A stretch of 64,000 nucleotides of DNA. Origin: Caulobacteraceae bacterium (GTDB lineage Bacteria > Pseudomonadota > Alphaproteobacteria > Caulobacterales > Caulobacteraceae). The position numbers and the translations under genes were made by a program. Under the pieces are notes generated by a model, which ran no database searches, was not told the origin of the DNA, and saw nothing but the letters and a program-made list of their open reading frames with translations. The DNA lies in the NCBI GenBank assembly GCA_947441065.1, contig CANESI010000003.1, forward strand, positions 1 to 64,000, written 5' to 3'. This document shows, one piece after another, positions 29,605 through 38,584 of this stretch. Every line of letters begins with the position of its first letter. The first letter of the stretch is position 1.

Positions 29605-30387
29605 ATGAACAGAACAAAACCCATCAGTCGGCGCCTCGCCTTCGTCGCCAGCGACCGTCCCGAAGCGCAAGAGGCCCGTGACCGACTGGCCGCACGCTAT
29701 GGCGACGTGCCGCTCGAAGAGGCCCAAGTGGTTGTCGCCCTTGGCGGTGACGGCTTCATGCTCGAAACCCTGCACCGGACCATGAGCACCCAGACCCCGA
29801 TCTACGGCATGAACCGGGGGTCGGTCGGCTTTTTGATGAACGAATATAGCGAGGATGAACTGCTCGAGCGGATCAATGCCGCCGAGCGGGCCGTTATCCA
29901 TCCTCTGGTGATGGTCGCGATCGATGCCAAGCGGCGTCAGCACAAGGCCCTCGCGATCAATGAGGTCTCGCTTCTGCGTCAGACCCGCCAGACCGCCAAG
30001 CTGCGCATCTCCATCGACGGTAAGGTGCGCATGGGCGAGTTGGTCTGCGACGGGGCGCTGGTCTGCACGCCTGCAGGATCGACGGCCTATAACCTATCGG
30101 CCTATGGCCCGATCATTCCCATTTCGGCGAGAATTCTCGCCCTGACCGCCATCAGCGCCTTTCGTCCTAGGCGCTGGCGCGGCGCGCTCTTGCCCCACTC
30201 GGCCCGCGTGACCTTTGAGGTGCTTGAGGCCGACAAACGTCCCGTGAGCGCCGTCGCCGACAATTTCGAAGTGCGTGATATTGTTGAGGTCCACATTGGC
30301 GAGGATCGCGAAACCAGCCTCTGCATGCTGTTTGACGCGGGCCACAGCCTCGAAGAGCGGGTCTTGGCCGAGCAATTTTCCGGCTAA
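29605..30387 (+). CDS. nadK: NAD kinase
   Basis: 260-aa ATP-dependent NAD kinase supplying NADP. The GGDG motif appears in [30 protein letters not shown] and [18 protein letters not shown] are the NAD-binding blocks. The start is ATG 29605, which lies 34 nt after the DUF2336 stop; the frame is open further upstream only from a TTG. Probably co-transcribed with the DUF2336 gene. Confidence 0.95.
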   Translation: MNRTKPISRRLAFVASDRPEAQEARDRLAARYGDVPLEEAQVVVALGGDGFMLETLHRTMSTQTPIYGMNRGSVGFLMNEYSEDELLERINAAERAVIHPLVMVAIDAKRRQHKALAINEVSLLRQTRQTAKLRISIDGKVRMGELVCDGALVCTPAGSTAYNLSAYGPIIPISARILALTAISAFRPRRWRGALLPHSARVTFEVLEADKRPVSAVADNFEVRDIVEVHIGEDRETSLCMLFDAGHSLEERVLAEQFSG

Positions 30388-30506
30388 ATCGTCGCTTTCA
30401 ATAACCTTTGCCGTGCGTTTATGACAATTTCGGATTATTAAGCAGATAATTGTAGTCTGCAGTACTAAACCGATTGGCACAGTGCTGCGGTCCTAAAGGA
30501 TTGACC

Positions 30507-30995
30507 ATGAGCGAGACCCCGAAGGGTGAAATGATCCCGGTACGTAACCCCCTGTCGGCCAAGGTCGGCGGACTGTTCCCGGGGATTGATGCCGATGCCA
30601 TTGCAAAGGCTGAGGCCGCCCTTGCGAGCCTAGCTGACAATTTCACCCAGTGGCTGGAAGAAGAGATAAACAAGCTCGAACAGGCGCGCCAAGTCGTGCA
30701 CGAGCAAGGCCTGAATGCTGAGAACTGTGAGAGGCTCTATATCTCTGCCCATGACCTTAAGGGGCTCGGCACCACCTACGAGTTTCCGATCATCACGCGC
30801 TTTGCGGCCTCGCTCTGCCGCCTGATCGACGAGCCAGACCGGCGCTCTAAGGCTCCATTGCTGATCATCGACGCCCATATCGACGCCATCAAGGCAGCCG
30901 TCCGCGCCAATATCCGCGACGACAGCCACCCCGTCGGCAAGACCTTGGCCGAGGAACTGGAAGCCAACGTCAAACAGTTCCTCGCCAGCGAATAG
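30507..30995 (+). CDS. Single-domain HPt (histidine phosphotransfer) protein
   Basis: 162 aa. The HPt signature AHDLKGLGTTYEFP contains the phosphorylatable His at residue 82 within a helical bundle (helices ~31-66, 70-90, 92-110, 117-160). It has no kinase or receiver domain. HPt proteins relay phosphate between hybrid kinases and response regulators; its partners are not in this window. The start is ATG 30507 with AAAGGA 7 nt upstream. It sits 119 nt after nadK and between two DUF2336 genes. Confidence 0.82.
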   Translation: MSETPKGEMIPVRNPLSAKVGGLFPGIDADAIAKAEAALASLADNFTQWLEEEINKLEQARQVVHEQGLNAENCERLYISAHDLKGLGTTYEFPIITRFAASLCRLIDEPDRRSKAPLLIIDAHIDAIKAAVRANIRDDSHPVGKTLAEELEANVKQFLASE

Positions 30996-31006
30996 GACTT
31001 GCGGCC

Positions 31007-31786
31007 CTAGTTCAAAGCCGACATCGGTTCCTCGACAATGCCGTAGCCTGCGTCATGCGGGATGACGAGGACGGGTCCGCCTTCGCGGCGCTCGACCTTG
31101 GGCTCGACCGTGACCAGAGGCCGTGCGACCGCCTTGGTCATGGCCTCGTGAGCATTGGCGCTTTCGGCCAGCAGTTGCAGGTTCATTCGCGTGGGGAAGA
31201 TCACCTTGCGCTCGCCCGAGGCCGCGAGGCGCAGGGCCTCGTTGGGCGTGATCCATTCCGAATCGACCGTTTCCCAACCATCGCAGGCGGCCAACTGATC
31301 TTCTGGCGCGCGGGCGACATAGAACCAGGTGTCAAAGCGCTTGGGCATCATGGACGGGGTGATCCAGCGGGCGAAGGCCGACAGACAGCCCAGATCCAGA
31401 TAGAGATCCAGCTCCTTGACCAGATCTAAGAAGGGCCGCTGGTCTTGGGCGATAATATCGCGGGCCTGGTGGGCGCGGTCATCACCGCGGAACATTTCCC
31501 CCGACGCATCGCGCGCCAACAAGATTCCCGCCTCTTCATAGGCTTCGCGGATCGCCGCAATGCGCAGTTCACGCTCGATGTTCGGAAAGGCGTCCCAACC
31601 CAAGGACCGTTCGGCCCAGGCCGTGTCGTGATCCCCGGCATGGGTCTTGCCGCCTGGAAAGACCAGAGCGCCTGAGGCGAAGTCGATCTGGTGATGGCGC
31701 TTGACCATCAGCACTTCAAACTGAGGTTCGTCACGCACCAGCAAGATGGTGGCCGCTGGACGGATGGGAGCGGGTTCTGTTGTCAT
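31007..31786 (-). CDS. Nudix hydrolase, NUDT19-like
   Basis: 259-aa pyrophosphohydrolase. The Nudix box ends with IREAYEEAGIL (residues ~79-89), containing the metal-binding REXXEE core. The Gly-Gly part (VFPGGKTHAGD) is separated from it by a ~25-residue insertion, as in the NUDT19/CoA-diphosphatase-like subgroup. The substrate is probably a CoA or nucleoside diphosphate derivative, but this is inferred. The start is ATG 31786. Its 3' end converges on the HPt gene with an 11-nt gap. Confidence 0.88.
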   Translation of the reverse strand: MTTEPAPIRPAATILLVRDEPQFEVLMVKRHHQIDFASGALVFPGGKTHAGDHDTAWAERSLGWDAFPNIERELRIAAIREAYEEAGILLARDASGEMFRGDDRAHQARDIIAQDQRPFLDLVKELDLYLDLGCLSAFARWITPSMMPKRFDTWFYVARAPEDQLAACDGWETVDSEWITPNEALRLAASGERKVIFPTRMNLQLLAESANAHEAMTKAVARPLVTVEPKVERREGGPVLVIPHDAGYGIVEEPMSALN

Positions 31787-31854
31787 GAGCGGACCTCCAA
31801 GCTAGGCGTCTGTCGCGCCCTGAAGTCCTTATGGTGAAGCAATTGATCCGCCGA

Positions 31855-33018
31855 TCAAGCGCTCAAGGCATGCAAAGTGAATTCTGTGGCCATTGGACGT
31901 GAATTATCCTGCGACAGGCGGCCAAGCTTATCGAGCAGATAGTCCAGATCATCGCTGCCGATGGCCTGATCCTGCGTCAAGAACCGCTGCAACATGCGCT
32001 CCTGGAACCGCTCGCGATCTTCGAGTTGCCCGTCAAATTCCATCTGCTGATAGGTGTCGACGCCCGCCTTAAAGGCAAGGAACAGGCGGCTGGGAAGGCC
32101 TGCCCGTTCATAGATGGCCTTAAACCCGACGGGCCCGGAATCATGGATCATCATCCAGGTCCGCTGATAGGTCACACCAGCCAACTCCGACAGGCCCCAC
32201 TCGACAAAGGTCATGTGCCCCTGGGCCACGGCCCTTAACAGCAGCGAGGCCGTGAGCTTTTGTTGTGCATTAAGATGGGCGACAAATTCTCTGTAATCTT
32301 TGACATATTTGACCTCATCCAAGAGATCAATGACCGCCCTCTCTGTGGTGCCCTCAACGATCTTGGTGGCCATGTCGGGGGAGACATTATGATGGGCGAT
32401 CAGATGTTTGCGTACCTCTTCGCCAACCAAGGCGATCAGGCGCTCTGATACCGCCAGAGGCAAGACCTGGCGATAGGCCATGGCCTTGAGGATGTCTTCA
32501 GACAGAGGAAACCGGTCGATCACCTTGCCCAGCGCCCGCTCAGAAAAGGCGGCATTATCGTTGGCGCAGGCCGCCATCACCGCTTCGGGCAGGCCAACAT
32601 CGGCAATCACCCCGGTCACCCGTTCGCTCAGCATCGGACGTGTGGCAATGGCCACCTGCCGCGTCAGTCCAGCCGTGCGAATGATCTCGACAAGATCTTC
32701 GTCGGTGAAGGCGCCAGAGGCATTAATGACCGGAAGCGCCACCTCATCCGTATCGTGCGAGAGCCGCAAAGCCACGTCGCGCGGAATCAAGGGGGATGAC
32801 TTCAGCGTCACAGACAAGGCAAATCGAACCGCCCGCGCGGCATCTCCGGCCATGATCCGGACAATTTCGTGGGCGTGGGCGCGGTCGGCAGGCGTCAGCA
32901 CAGCCCGGTCCATCGCCATGAACAGCTTGCGAGCCTCCACCGCCCGCTCATAGGCCACTGCACCCCTCATCATCTTATGAAGGTTGGCCTTGGCTAAAGC
33001 TGTTTGCCGATTGGTCAT
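31855..33018 (-). CDS. DUF2336 domain-containing protein (copy 2)
   Basis: 387-aa helical protein. SHDTDEVALPVINASGAFTDEDLVEII and ATRPMLSERVTGVIADVG correspond to the repeated helix-turn units of copy 1 ([14 protein letters not shown] and [12 protein letters not shown]). It is longer than copy 1, with a C-terminal extension (~290-387) rich in charged helices. The family function is unknown. The start is ATG 33018. It is upstream of the Nudix gene on the same strand with a 68-nt gap, so they may share a transcript. Confidence 0.82.
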   Translation of the reverse strand: MTNRQTALAKANLHKMMRGAVAYERAVEARKLFMAMDRAVLTPADRAHAHEIVRIMAGDAARAVRFALSVTLKSSPLIPRDVALRLSHDTDEVALPVINASGAFTDEDLVEIIRTAGLTRQVAIATRPMLSERVTGVIADVGLPEAVMAACANDNAAFSERALGKVIDRFPLSEDILKAMAYRQVLPLAVSERLIALVGEEVRKHLIAHHNVSPDMATKIVEGTTERAVIDLLDEVKYVKDYREFVAHLNAQQKLTASLLLRAVAQGHMTFVEWGLSELAGVTYQRTWMMIHDSGPVGFKAIYERAGLPSRLFLAFKAGVDTYQQMEFDGQLEDRERFQERMLQRFLTQDQAIGSDDLDYLLDKLGRLSQDNSRPMATEFTLHALSA

Positions 33019-33203
33019 ACACCCTTGCTCGCGAACCCTTTCAGGCCCGAACGGCCATCAGTAACGCGCAGGTGGCAAGATGATGGAATATGCTTAAGGA
33101 TCTGTTTCCTATAATCGAGCCCTTCCTTCTGAAGGCGCACCAAGACAATATAAGGCTCAAAGCGCGCCTACCGGGTGCAGACATAAGAACATGGGGGAAC
33201 ATC

Positions 33204-34385
33204 ATGCTCGAAGGCCTGAAGATCATTGAATTTGCCAGCTATATCGCAGCGCCTGGCGCTGGCGGCATCATGACCGATTGGGGCGCAGAGGTGATTAAGA
33301 TCGAGCAACCCGGCGGCGATCCGATCCGAGGCTTCTTCGACAGTATCGGCTCGGACCAGTCGGCAAACCCCGTCTTTGAATTGGATAATCGCGGCAAACG
33401 CTCTGTGGTGCTGGACACCTCAAAGCCTGCAGGCCGCGAGGCTCTGGTTCGGCTGATTAAGGATGCCGACGTGTTCTTGACCAATGTCCGCCCCGCCGCC
33501 CTGAAGCGCGCGCGCCTTGACTACGACAGTCTCAAGGCCGAGCACCCCAAGCTGATCTATTGCTCCGTCACCGGCTACGGCCTGACTGGTCCAGATGCGG
33601 ATCGTCCCGGCTTTGACATGGCCGCCTATTGGGCGAGAGCGGGCGTCGGTGCCCTGACCACGCCCAAGGGCTCAGAGCCCTTCCCCCTGCGCACGGCCAT
33701 GGGCGATCACATCACCTCGCTGGCCACCACCTCCGCCATCCTAGCCGCTGTGGTAGAGCGCAGCCGCACCGGCGTCGGGCGTTTGGTCGAGACCTCGCTT
33801 TTGCGCACCGGCGTCTATTCCATTGGCTCGGACATGGCTATCCAACTGCGCTTTGGCCGCATCGCCTCCAGCCGCCCCCGCGAAGGGGCGGTCAATCCGC
33901 TCGGCAACTTCTTTCGGTCCGGTGATGGGCGTTGGATCTGCCTCCTGCCGCGTCAAGGCTCATCGGACTGGCCAAAGATTGCCAATGCCGCAGGCCGCCC
34001 CGACCTGATCGATGATCCGCGCTTTGCCAAGGCCAAGGACCGCCGCGCCAATGGACCGGAGCTGGTTCGCACGCTCGATCAGGCCTTCGCCGCCTTGAGC
34101 TTTGCTGAGGCCGCTGAGCGCCTAGACGCGGCCGACATCGCTTGGTCGCCGATGCAGACCCCTGCAGAGGTGGCTGTCGATCCCCAAGCCATTGCGGCAG
34201 GCTGCATTGTCGATACGCCGGACGGCAAGGGCGGGACCTTTAAGGCCCCCGGCGGCCCTGCCCGCTTCCCCGGCGCGGATGATGGACCCAAGGGACCTGC
34301 ACCCACCATGGGGCAACATACCCACGAGATCCTGTCCGCGCTTGGCTATAGCGATGATGAAATCCTAGCCGCCAGTGGGGCCTAA
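33204..34385 (+). CDS. CaiB/BaiF family CoA transferase
   Basis: 393-aa class III CoA transferase. It starts MLEGLKIIEFASYIAAPGAGG, with DWGAEVIKIEQPGGDPIRG and the catalytic-Asp block RPGFDMAAYWARAG; the C-terminal segment PAEVAVDPQAIAAG is also typical. The family moves CoA between carboxylic acids by an aspartyl-CoA anhydride; the acids used here are unknown. ATG 33204 is chosen because the CoA-transferase fold begins there; the frame is open for 38 codons upstream without family similarity. Confidence 0.9.
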   Translation: MLEGLKIIEFASYIAAPGAGGIMTDWGAEVIKIEQPGGDPIRGFFDSIGSDQSANPVFELDNRGKRSVVLDTSKPAGREALVRLIKDADVFLTNVRPAALKRARLDYDSLKAEHPKLIYCSVTGYGLTGPDADRPGFDMAAYWARAGVGALTTPKGSEPFPLRTAMGDHITSLATTSAILAAVVERSRTGVGRLVETSLLRTGVYSIGSDMAIQLRFGRIASSRPREGAVNPLGNFFRSGDGRWICLLPRQGSSDWPKIANAAGRPDLIDDPRFAKAKDRRANGPELVRTLDQAFAALSFAEAAERLDAADIAWSPMQTPAEVAVDPQAIAAGCIVDTPDGKGGTFKAPGGPARFPGADDGPKGPAPTMGQHTHEILSALGYSDDEILAASGA

Positions 34386-35230
34386 GTCTTTTTACCGGCG
34401 TCCCGCGCCTCGGACAGCATGCGCAGCATCTCCGAGGTGAAGATCGAATTGCCGAGGCTGGAGCCGCTGCTGTCAGAGCCGTTATTGCCAAACGGGCTAC
34501 TGGGCTCTTGGGTGCCATTCAGGATCAGGCTGATCAAGGCCTCCTGCTGAGCCCTTTTGTCCGCATTGCGCGCCGAGGTATATTGCAGATATCCGCTATC
34601 GGGTGCCGCGCTCACAGGGGCAGCGCCCTGCCCCGGTCCAACCTTAGTCAGGTTGGCATAGACCTCTTCGACCGTTGCGGGCCGACCGCCGCGATAGAAG
34701 ATCGAACGGTTGGCGGCTGCCGCATCTGGAAAGAGGGAGGCGGCAGACGCCCCAGGCTTAGACGTCATCGCCTCGATCAGCTTGGCGGAGCCCTGAGGCC
34801 CCAGAAAATGGGCGGCGTAGAGTTCCCCCGCCGTCGGATCTCGCCCGACCCGACCTCGCAGGTAGGAGGCATGGTCCGAGGTCAATTCCCCGGCCATCAG
34901 GGATGCGGCATGGGGGTCTAGCTTGAGGTCCATCACCGCTTGTCGCGAAGCGCCATTGGCCACGCGATAACGGCCATCGGAGCCCCTGTCGATCAGGGCG
35001 GCGTAGTTGGCATAGCCATGCTTAGCGCCATGCTCTTTGAGCGTGCTCATCCAGGTCTGATCGATGAATTGGAAAAGTCCGGCCGCCGAGGAGGTCCCCG
35101 CCCGCGCATTGGGATTGAAACCGCTTTCACGGTTGGCCGTCTTCAGCAAAAAGCCAAAATCGACGCCCGTCGCGTTGGACGCACGCCTCAATGCCGCTTG
35201 AACGACGCCTTTGATCGACTCGACTGCCAT
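34382..35230 (-). CDS. Lytic transglycosylase SLT-domain protein
   Basis: 282 aa. The catalytic SLT motif lies in LKTANRESGFNPNARAGTSS with Glu35, followed by AAGLFQFIDQTWMSTL. The C-terminal ~100 residues are low-complexity (Ser/Gly/Asn). No signal peptide is seen at ATG 35230, which suggests export by a non-Sec route such as the flagellar apparatus, or a missed start. It cleaves the MurNAc-GlcNAc bond of peptidoglycan if exported. A CtrA-like site lies 22-38 bp upstream. Its stop overlaps the CoA-transferase stop by 4 nt. Confidence 0.83.
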   Translation of the reverse strand: MAVESIKGVVQAALRRASNATGVDFGFLLKTANRESGFNPNARAGTSSAAGLFQFIDQTWMSTLKEHGAKHGYANYAALIDRGSDGRYRVANGASRQAVMDLKLDPHAASLMAGELTSDHASYLRGRVGRDPTAGELYAAHFLGPQGSAKLIEAMTSKPGASAASLFPDAAAANRSIFYRGGRPATVEEVYANLTKVGPGQGAAPVSAAPDSGYLQYTSARNADKRAQQEALISLILNGTQEPSSPFGNNGSDSSGSSLGNSIFTSEMLRMLSEARDAGKKT

Positions 35231-35252
35231 GAGCGAAAGGTGAACTTTTAGG

Positions 35253-35268
35253 GTTAACCAAACCCTAA
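35253..35268 (-). promoter_or_regulatory. CtrA-like binding site upstream of the SLT gene
   Basis: On the minus strand TTAGGGTTTGGTTAAC matches the Caulobacter CtrA consensus TTAA-N7-TTAAC at 8 of 9 fixed bases. It lies 22 bp before the start codon of the transglycosylase gene, close enough to overlap its promoter. Confidence 0.5.
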
Positions 35269-35283
35269 CGCCCTCAAGGCTAT

Positions 35284-36375
35284 TCAGGCCATATCAAAGC
35301 GTCGCGGATCCATCTGGGTTGCGAAGGGGTCTAGCGCCTCAGTCGAAAGCTGAGCAGCAACGGTCTTGGCCACCAAGGCCGCCAGTAGCCAGCCATTGCG
35401 CCTTGCCCCGCAGGCTAGGATCACACCCGGAGCGCGGCTCGGTCCGACCAAGGGTAGACCATCTGGCGTCGCGGCCCTGACGCCCGCCCAATGGTGCGCC
35501 ATCGCTGTGGCCAATTGCGGGTAGAGGCTCGCCCCCACCCCTCGCAAGCGCTCCTTGATGACCGCATCAGGCGTCAGATCGTCGAGGCCAAACTCCATGG
35601 TCGCGCCGACCATAGCCCCGGCGGCGCGCGCCACGACATAACCGCCAGCCGACCGAATGGCAGGACCTTGCCTAGGTCCTGCGCCCTCGAAGAACAGAAT
35701 CTGGCCCTTGATGGGAGACAGACACGCCAACTCCGGCGCTAAGGATGCCATGCCGCGCCCAAAGCCAGCGGCGATGACCAGATGATCAGCCTGGATCAGA
35801 CGGCCATCCGACAGGGTGGCTATACCGGGCGAAAAATCGGTGACTGAGGCCGTGGTGAACTGGACGCCCAACCGAGCAGCCTCTTGATAGAGCCGTTCCG
35901 TCACGACCGTCACGTCGAGGCACCAATCCTCTGGCGTCAAGAGACAGGCCTCGCCCTTGGGATCGAGCCCCGGCGATAGGGCCTGAGCGGCTGCAGCCGT
36001 CACAATCTCAAACTGCGCCCCGATGGCATCAAAGCTCTCGGCCATAGCATCGGTGCCGATCCCTGAAGAGGTCGGGACCCAAAGGGCTCCGGGCTGAGAC
36101 AGAACTGTGGGGCGGCCAGCCTCTTGGGGCAAGAGGTCCAGCCAAGCGTCGCGCCCGGCCCTCAAAAGCGCGAACAGACCCTTGGAGGCCGGGTCCAGCG
36201 CCGACTCGAAAGCAGGCGCCAGCATACCGGCCGCCACACCGGACGCATTGGCCCCTCGCGCGGCAGGATCGGCCAGAACCACGCCATAGCCCGCACGGGC
36301 CAGCACCAGAGCGCAGGTGAGGCCAATGGCCCCGCCCCCCGCAATCACGATCGATTTTGCTGATGCTGCTGTCAT
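35284..36375 (-). CDS. FAD-dependent amine oxidase, ThiO/DadA-like
   Basis: 363 aa. The N-terminal Rossmann motif is IVIAGGGAIGLTCALVLARAG, followed by the ARGANASGVAAGMLAPAFES segment typical of glycine oxidase/ThiO. The C-terminal HHWAGVRAATPDGLPLVGPS and ACGARRNGWLLAALVAKTVA complete the DAO fold. The expected reaction is oxidation of glycine or another amino acid to the imine. No other thiamine genes are near, so a dedicated ThiO role is not certain. The start is ATG 36375. Confidence 0.85.
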   Translation of the reverse strand: MTAASAKSIVIAGGGAIGLTCALVLARAGYGVVLADPAARGANASGVAAGMLAPAFESALDPASKGLFALLRAGRDAWLDLLPQEAGRPTVLSQPGALWVPTSSGIGTDAMAESFDAIGAQFEIVTAAAAQALSPGLDPKGEACLLTPEDWCLDVTVVTERLYQEAARLGVQFTTASVTDFSPGIATLSDGRLIQADHLVIAAGFGRGMASLAPELACLSPIKGQILFFEGAGPRQGPAIRSAGGYVVARAAGAMVGATMEFGLDDLTPDAVIKERLRGVGASLYPQLATAMAHHWAGVRAATPDGLPLVGPSRAPGVILACGARRNGWLLAALVAKTVAAQLSTEALDPFATQMDPRRFDMA

Positions 36376-36420
36376 GGCCGCTAGCCAGCCCTAGAGCCGC
36401 ACAAGGTCAAGGGCGCAGAC

Positions 36421-36462
36421 CAAGATTTCTGCAAATCTTGCGAAAAACCCGCCCAAAAGGCG
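36421..36462 (-). terminator. Possible terminator/hairpins after cheW
   Basis: On the minus strand just after cheW come a short CGCC/GGCG stem followed by GGTTTTT, then a perfect 8-bp stem with a 4-nt loop (CAAGATTT/AAATCTTG). Each is weak alone; together they could end the cheW transcript before the ThiO-like gene. Confidence 0.4.
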
Positions 36463-36474
36463 ATCAAATGGCCC

Positions 36475-36948
36475 TTAGGCCGCCTGAGACGGCTCGTCGA
36501 TCCTTGGCAGGACATAGTCTAGGGCTATTAGGGTCACCATGCGGCCATCGACATCTATGATCCCCTTGACCAAGGCTTGCACAGCATTGGCCCCCACATC
36601 CGGAGCGGCTTGAATATCGCTGTCCTTAAGAGTCAGGGTCTCACACACCGCATCAACCAACAGTCCAACCAACTGATCGCCGATATAGGTGACGACGATA
36701 ACGTGGCGATCATTGGGCTCTGTGCGCTCGCGGCCAAGGCGCAAGGACATGTCGACGACGGGCATAACCGTGCCCCGCAGATTTATCACACCGCGCACAT
36801 AGGCCGGGGCCAGAGGCACCGGCGTCGTCTCGGTCCAGCCACGAATTTCGCGCACCGACGTGATGTCGACACAAAATTCCTGCGTGCCGATCCGAAAGGA
36901 GATCAACTCACGCAAGGTAGGGCTGGCATTTGCAGACATGTCCGTCAT
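36475..36948 (-). CDS. cheW: Chemotaxis coupling protein CheW
   Basis: 157-aa stand-alone CheW domain. SFRIGTQEFCVDITSVREI, VRGVINLRGTVMPVVDMSLRLG and VGLLVDAVCETLTL are the standard CheW blocks linking chemoreceptors to CheA. No cheA, mcp or cheY is encoded nearby, so this is an orphan copy. The start is ATG 36948; an in-frame ATG at 36939 is possible. Confidence 0.92.
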   Translation of the reverse strand: MTDMSANASPTLRELISFRIGTQEFCVDITSVREIRGWTETTPVPLAPAYVRGVINLRGTVMPVVDMSLRLGRERTEPNDRHVIVVTYIGDQLVGLLVDAVCETLTLKDSDIQAAPDVGANAVQALVKGIIDVDGRMVTLIALDYVLPRIDEPSQAA

Positions 36949-37032
36949 GACCCTAAATCCTGTTCGACCACTGAAACCAACTCAATAGTGAACATTAGCA
37001 ATTACGCGAGCCTTAATAGGCGGCGATTGGGT

Positions 37033-38577
37033 CTAATTTTTTGCCGCGCGTTTCGCATCAAGCTTGAGGGAGTCGGCCAAGGTCTTGGCCGACCAACAGC
37101 CCTTACCGGTAATGTCGCGCAAGGGGCCCTCGACCCGATAGACGCCATAGACCATCGCTCCTAGCCCATCTCCGCCTCGGCGCAGGTTTGGCAGGCGCTC
37201 GACCTTGGCAAAGCAGGTCGCCAGATCGGTTTGTGAAATCCGTCGATCCAAATCGACCACAAGCCCCGGCCGCGTCACATCCAAGCCGTCGGGGAGTGGG
37301 GCTGCCGCATATCGGTCCCGCTCGGTCAGCTGGATGGCTGGCCCATTGAGGGTCGGTTGATTAGAGAACTGCGCCAAGGTGACATAGCTAAAGGTCCCGA
37401 TCCAATTGGCCCCCTGCTCTTGGCGGACCGCTGCCACCGCCGAGGCGAAGGCGGGCCATTGGCGAAGGGTGCGGGCCGGGTCGCCCTTGAACCCTGCGCG
37501 ATAGTCCGTGCTGGCCCCGAACATTAAGGCCAAGGCGCCAATACCCAAACCGAAGGGAAGGACGGCGCGGCGGGCAAAGGCGCTCAGAGCTGAGGTCGAT
37601 AGCCGTGACGCTGCGACCGCTGCGATCACGGCCAAGGCCGGATAGAGCGGCGTCGGCCAATGGCCCTGCACCCGATCATGCAGCGCGTGAACCATCAGAT
37701 AGAGCCCAAAGGGCAAGGCTGTCAGAACCAGAACAGACAGATCGACCTTGCGCCCCTCTGCGACCGCTTCGGACGGCAAGTTCTTCATGGTCAGGCCCCG
37801 GATCGCAAAACCGGTAATGAAGGGATTGAGCAGCAAGGCTTGGGTGAGAATGAGTTCGACCACGAATTTGGGCTGCAAGCCCGACGGCTCAACCCGGCCA
37901 AACTGCTTGGCAAAGGTCAGCCATTCGTTCTGGGAATTCCACCAGACATTGATGCCGAACAGCCCGACACCGATCACGGCAGCAGCCCACGGCCAAGGGG
38001 TCGCAAGGCTCTTGCGTCGCTGGGCCGACGTTAGGATCCACAACAGAACCCCCGGGGCTATGAAAAGCGAGGAATATTTCGAGAGCGTCGCCAAACCTGC
38101 GGCGACGCCTGCCAGACACCACCAGCGCGCGGCCTGATGCTCCCGCCCCGGCGCAAAGACTGCCGCTAAGCACCAAAGGGTGGTGGCCCAAAAGAGGGTC
38201 GCAAAGGCGTCCGGCGTCGACAGGATCGCCCCGACCGCAATCATCAAGGTGGCGCTGTACCAGAGCGCCGCCCGCTCTGCGGTGACGGGCGTCAGACCCA
38301 AACGCTTGGCCAGATCAAACAGGACCAGACCGGTCGCGCCACTGGCGAGAACGGCCGATAGCCGCACGCCCAAACCATTATCGCCGAGCAGGCTGGTTCC
38401 CAGTCCGATGGCCCAGGCCACGAACGGAGGATGATCAAAATAGCCAAGGGCGACATGCTGGGACCAGAGGCGGTAATAGGCCTCGTCGTCGGTCAGGGGC
38501 ATGAGGCCGGCAAAGACCAACCGCACGGCGGTGATCAGGCCGATCCATAGCAAAAGCCGCCGGGTTATGGCGCTCAT
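37033..38577 (-). CDS. GT39/ArnT-like membrane glycosyltransferase
   Basis: 514 aa with ~10-12 transmembrane helices. The first periplasmic loop has PLTDDEAYYRLWSQHVALGYFDHPPFVAW, the Asp-Asp/Glu and His/Pro cluster of GT39/PMT/ArnT enzymes that use polyprenyl-phosphate sugars. The C-terminal part (~360-500) is periplasmic. The acceptor (lipid A, glycan or protein) is unknown. ATG 38577 lies 7 nt after the stop of the GT2-GtrA gene, consistent with an operon in which that enzyme makes the donor. Confidence 0.87.
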   Translation of the reverse strand: MSAITRRLLLWIGLITAVRLVFAGLMPLTDDEAYYRLWSQHVALGYFDHPPFVAWAIGLGTSLLGDNGLGVRLSAVLASGATGLVLFDLAKRLGLTPVTAERAALWYSATLMIAVGAILSTPDAFATLFWATTLWCLAAVFAPGREHQAARWWCLAGVAAGLATLSKYSSLFIAPGVLLWILTSAQRRKSLATPWPWAAAVIGVGLFGINVWWNSQNEWLTFAKQFGRVEPSGLQPKFVVELILTQALLLNPFITGFAIRGLTMKNLPSEAVAEGRKVDLSVLVLTALPFGLYLMVHALHDRVQGHWPTPLYPALAVIAAVAASRLSTSALSAFARRAVLPFGLGIGALALMFGASTDYRAGFKGDPARTLRQWPAFASAVAAVRQEQGANWIGTFSYVTLAQFSNQPTLNGPAIQLTERDRYAAAPLPDGLDVTRPGLVVDLDRRISQTDLATCFAKVERLPNLRRGGDGLGAMVYGVYRVEGPLRDITGKGCWSAKTLADSLKLDAKRAAKN

Positions 38578-38584
38578 AGACCGC

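Noticed and set aside
30430-30500. TGGCAC motif upstream of the HPt gene resembling a sigma-54 promoter
   Set aside because: The GG to GC spacing is 9, not 10, and no TTGC follows; treated as chance.
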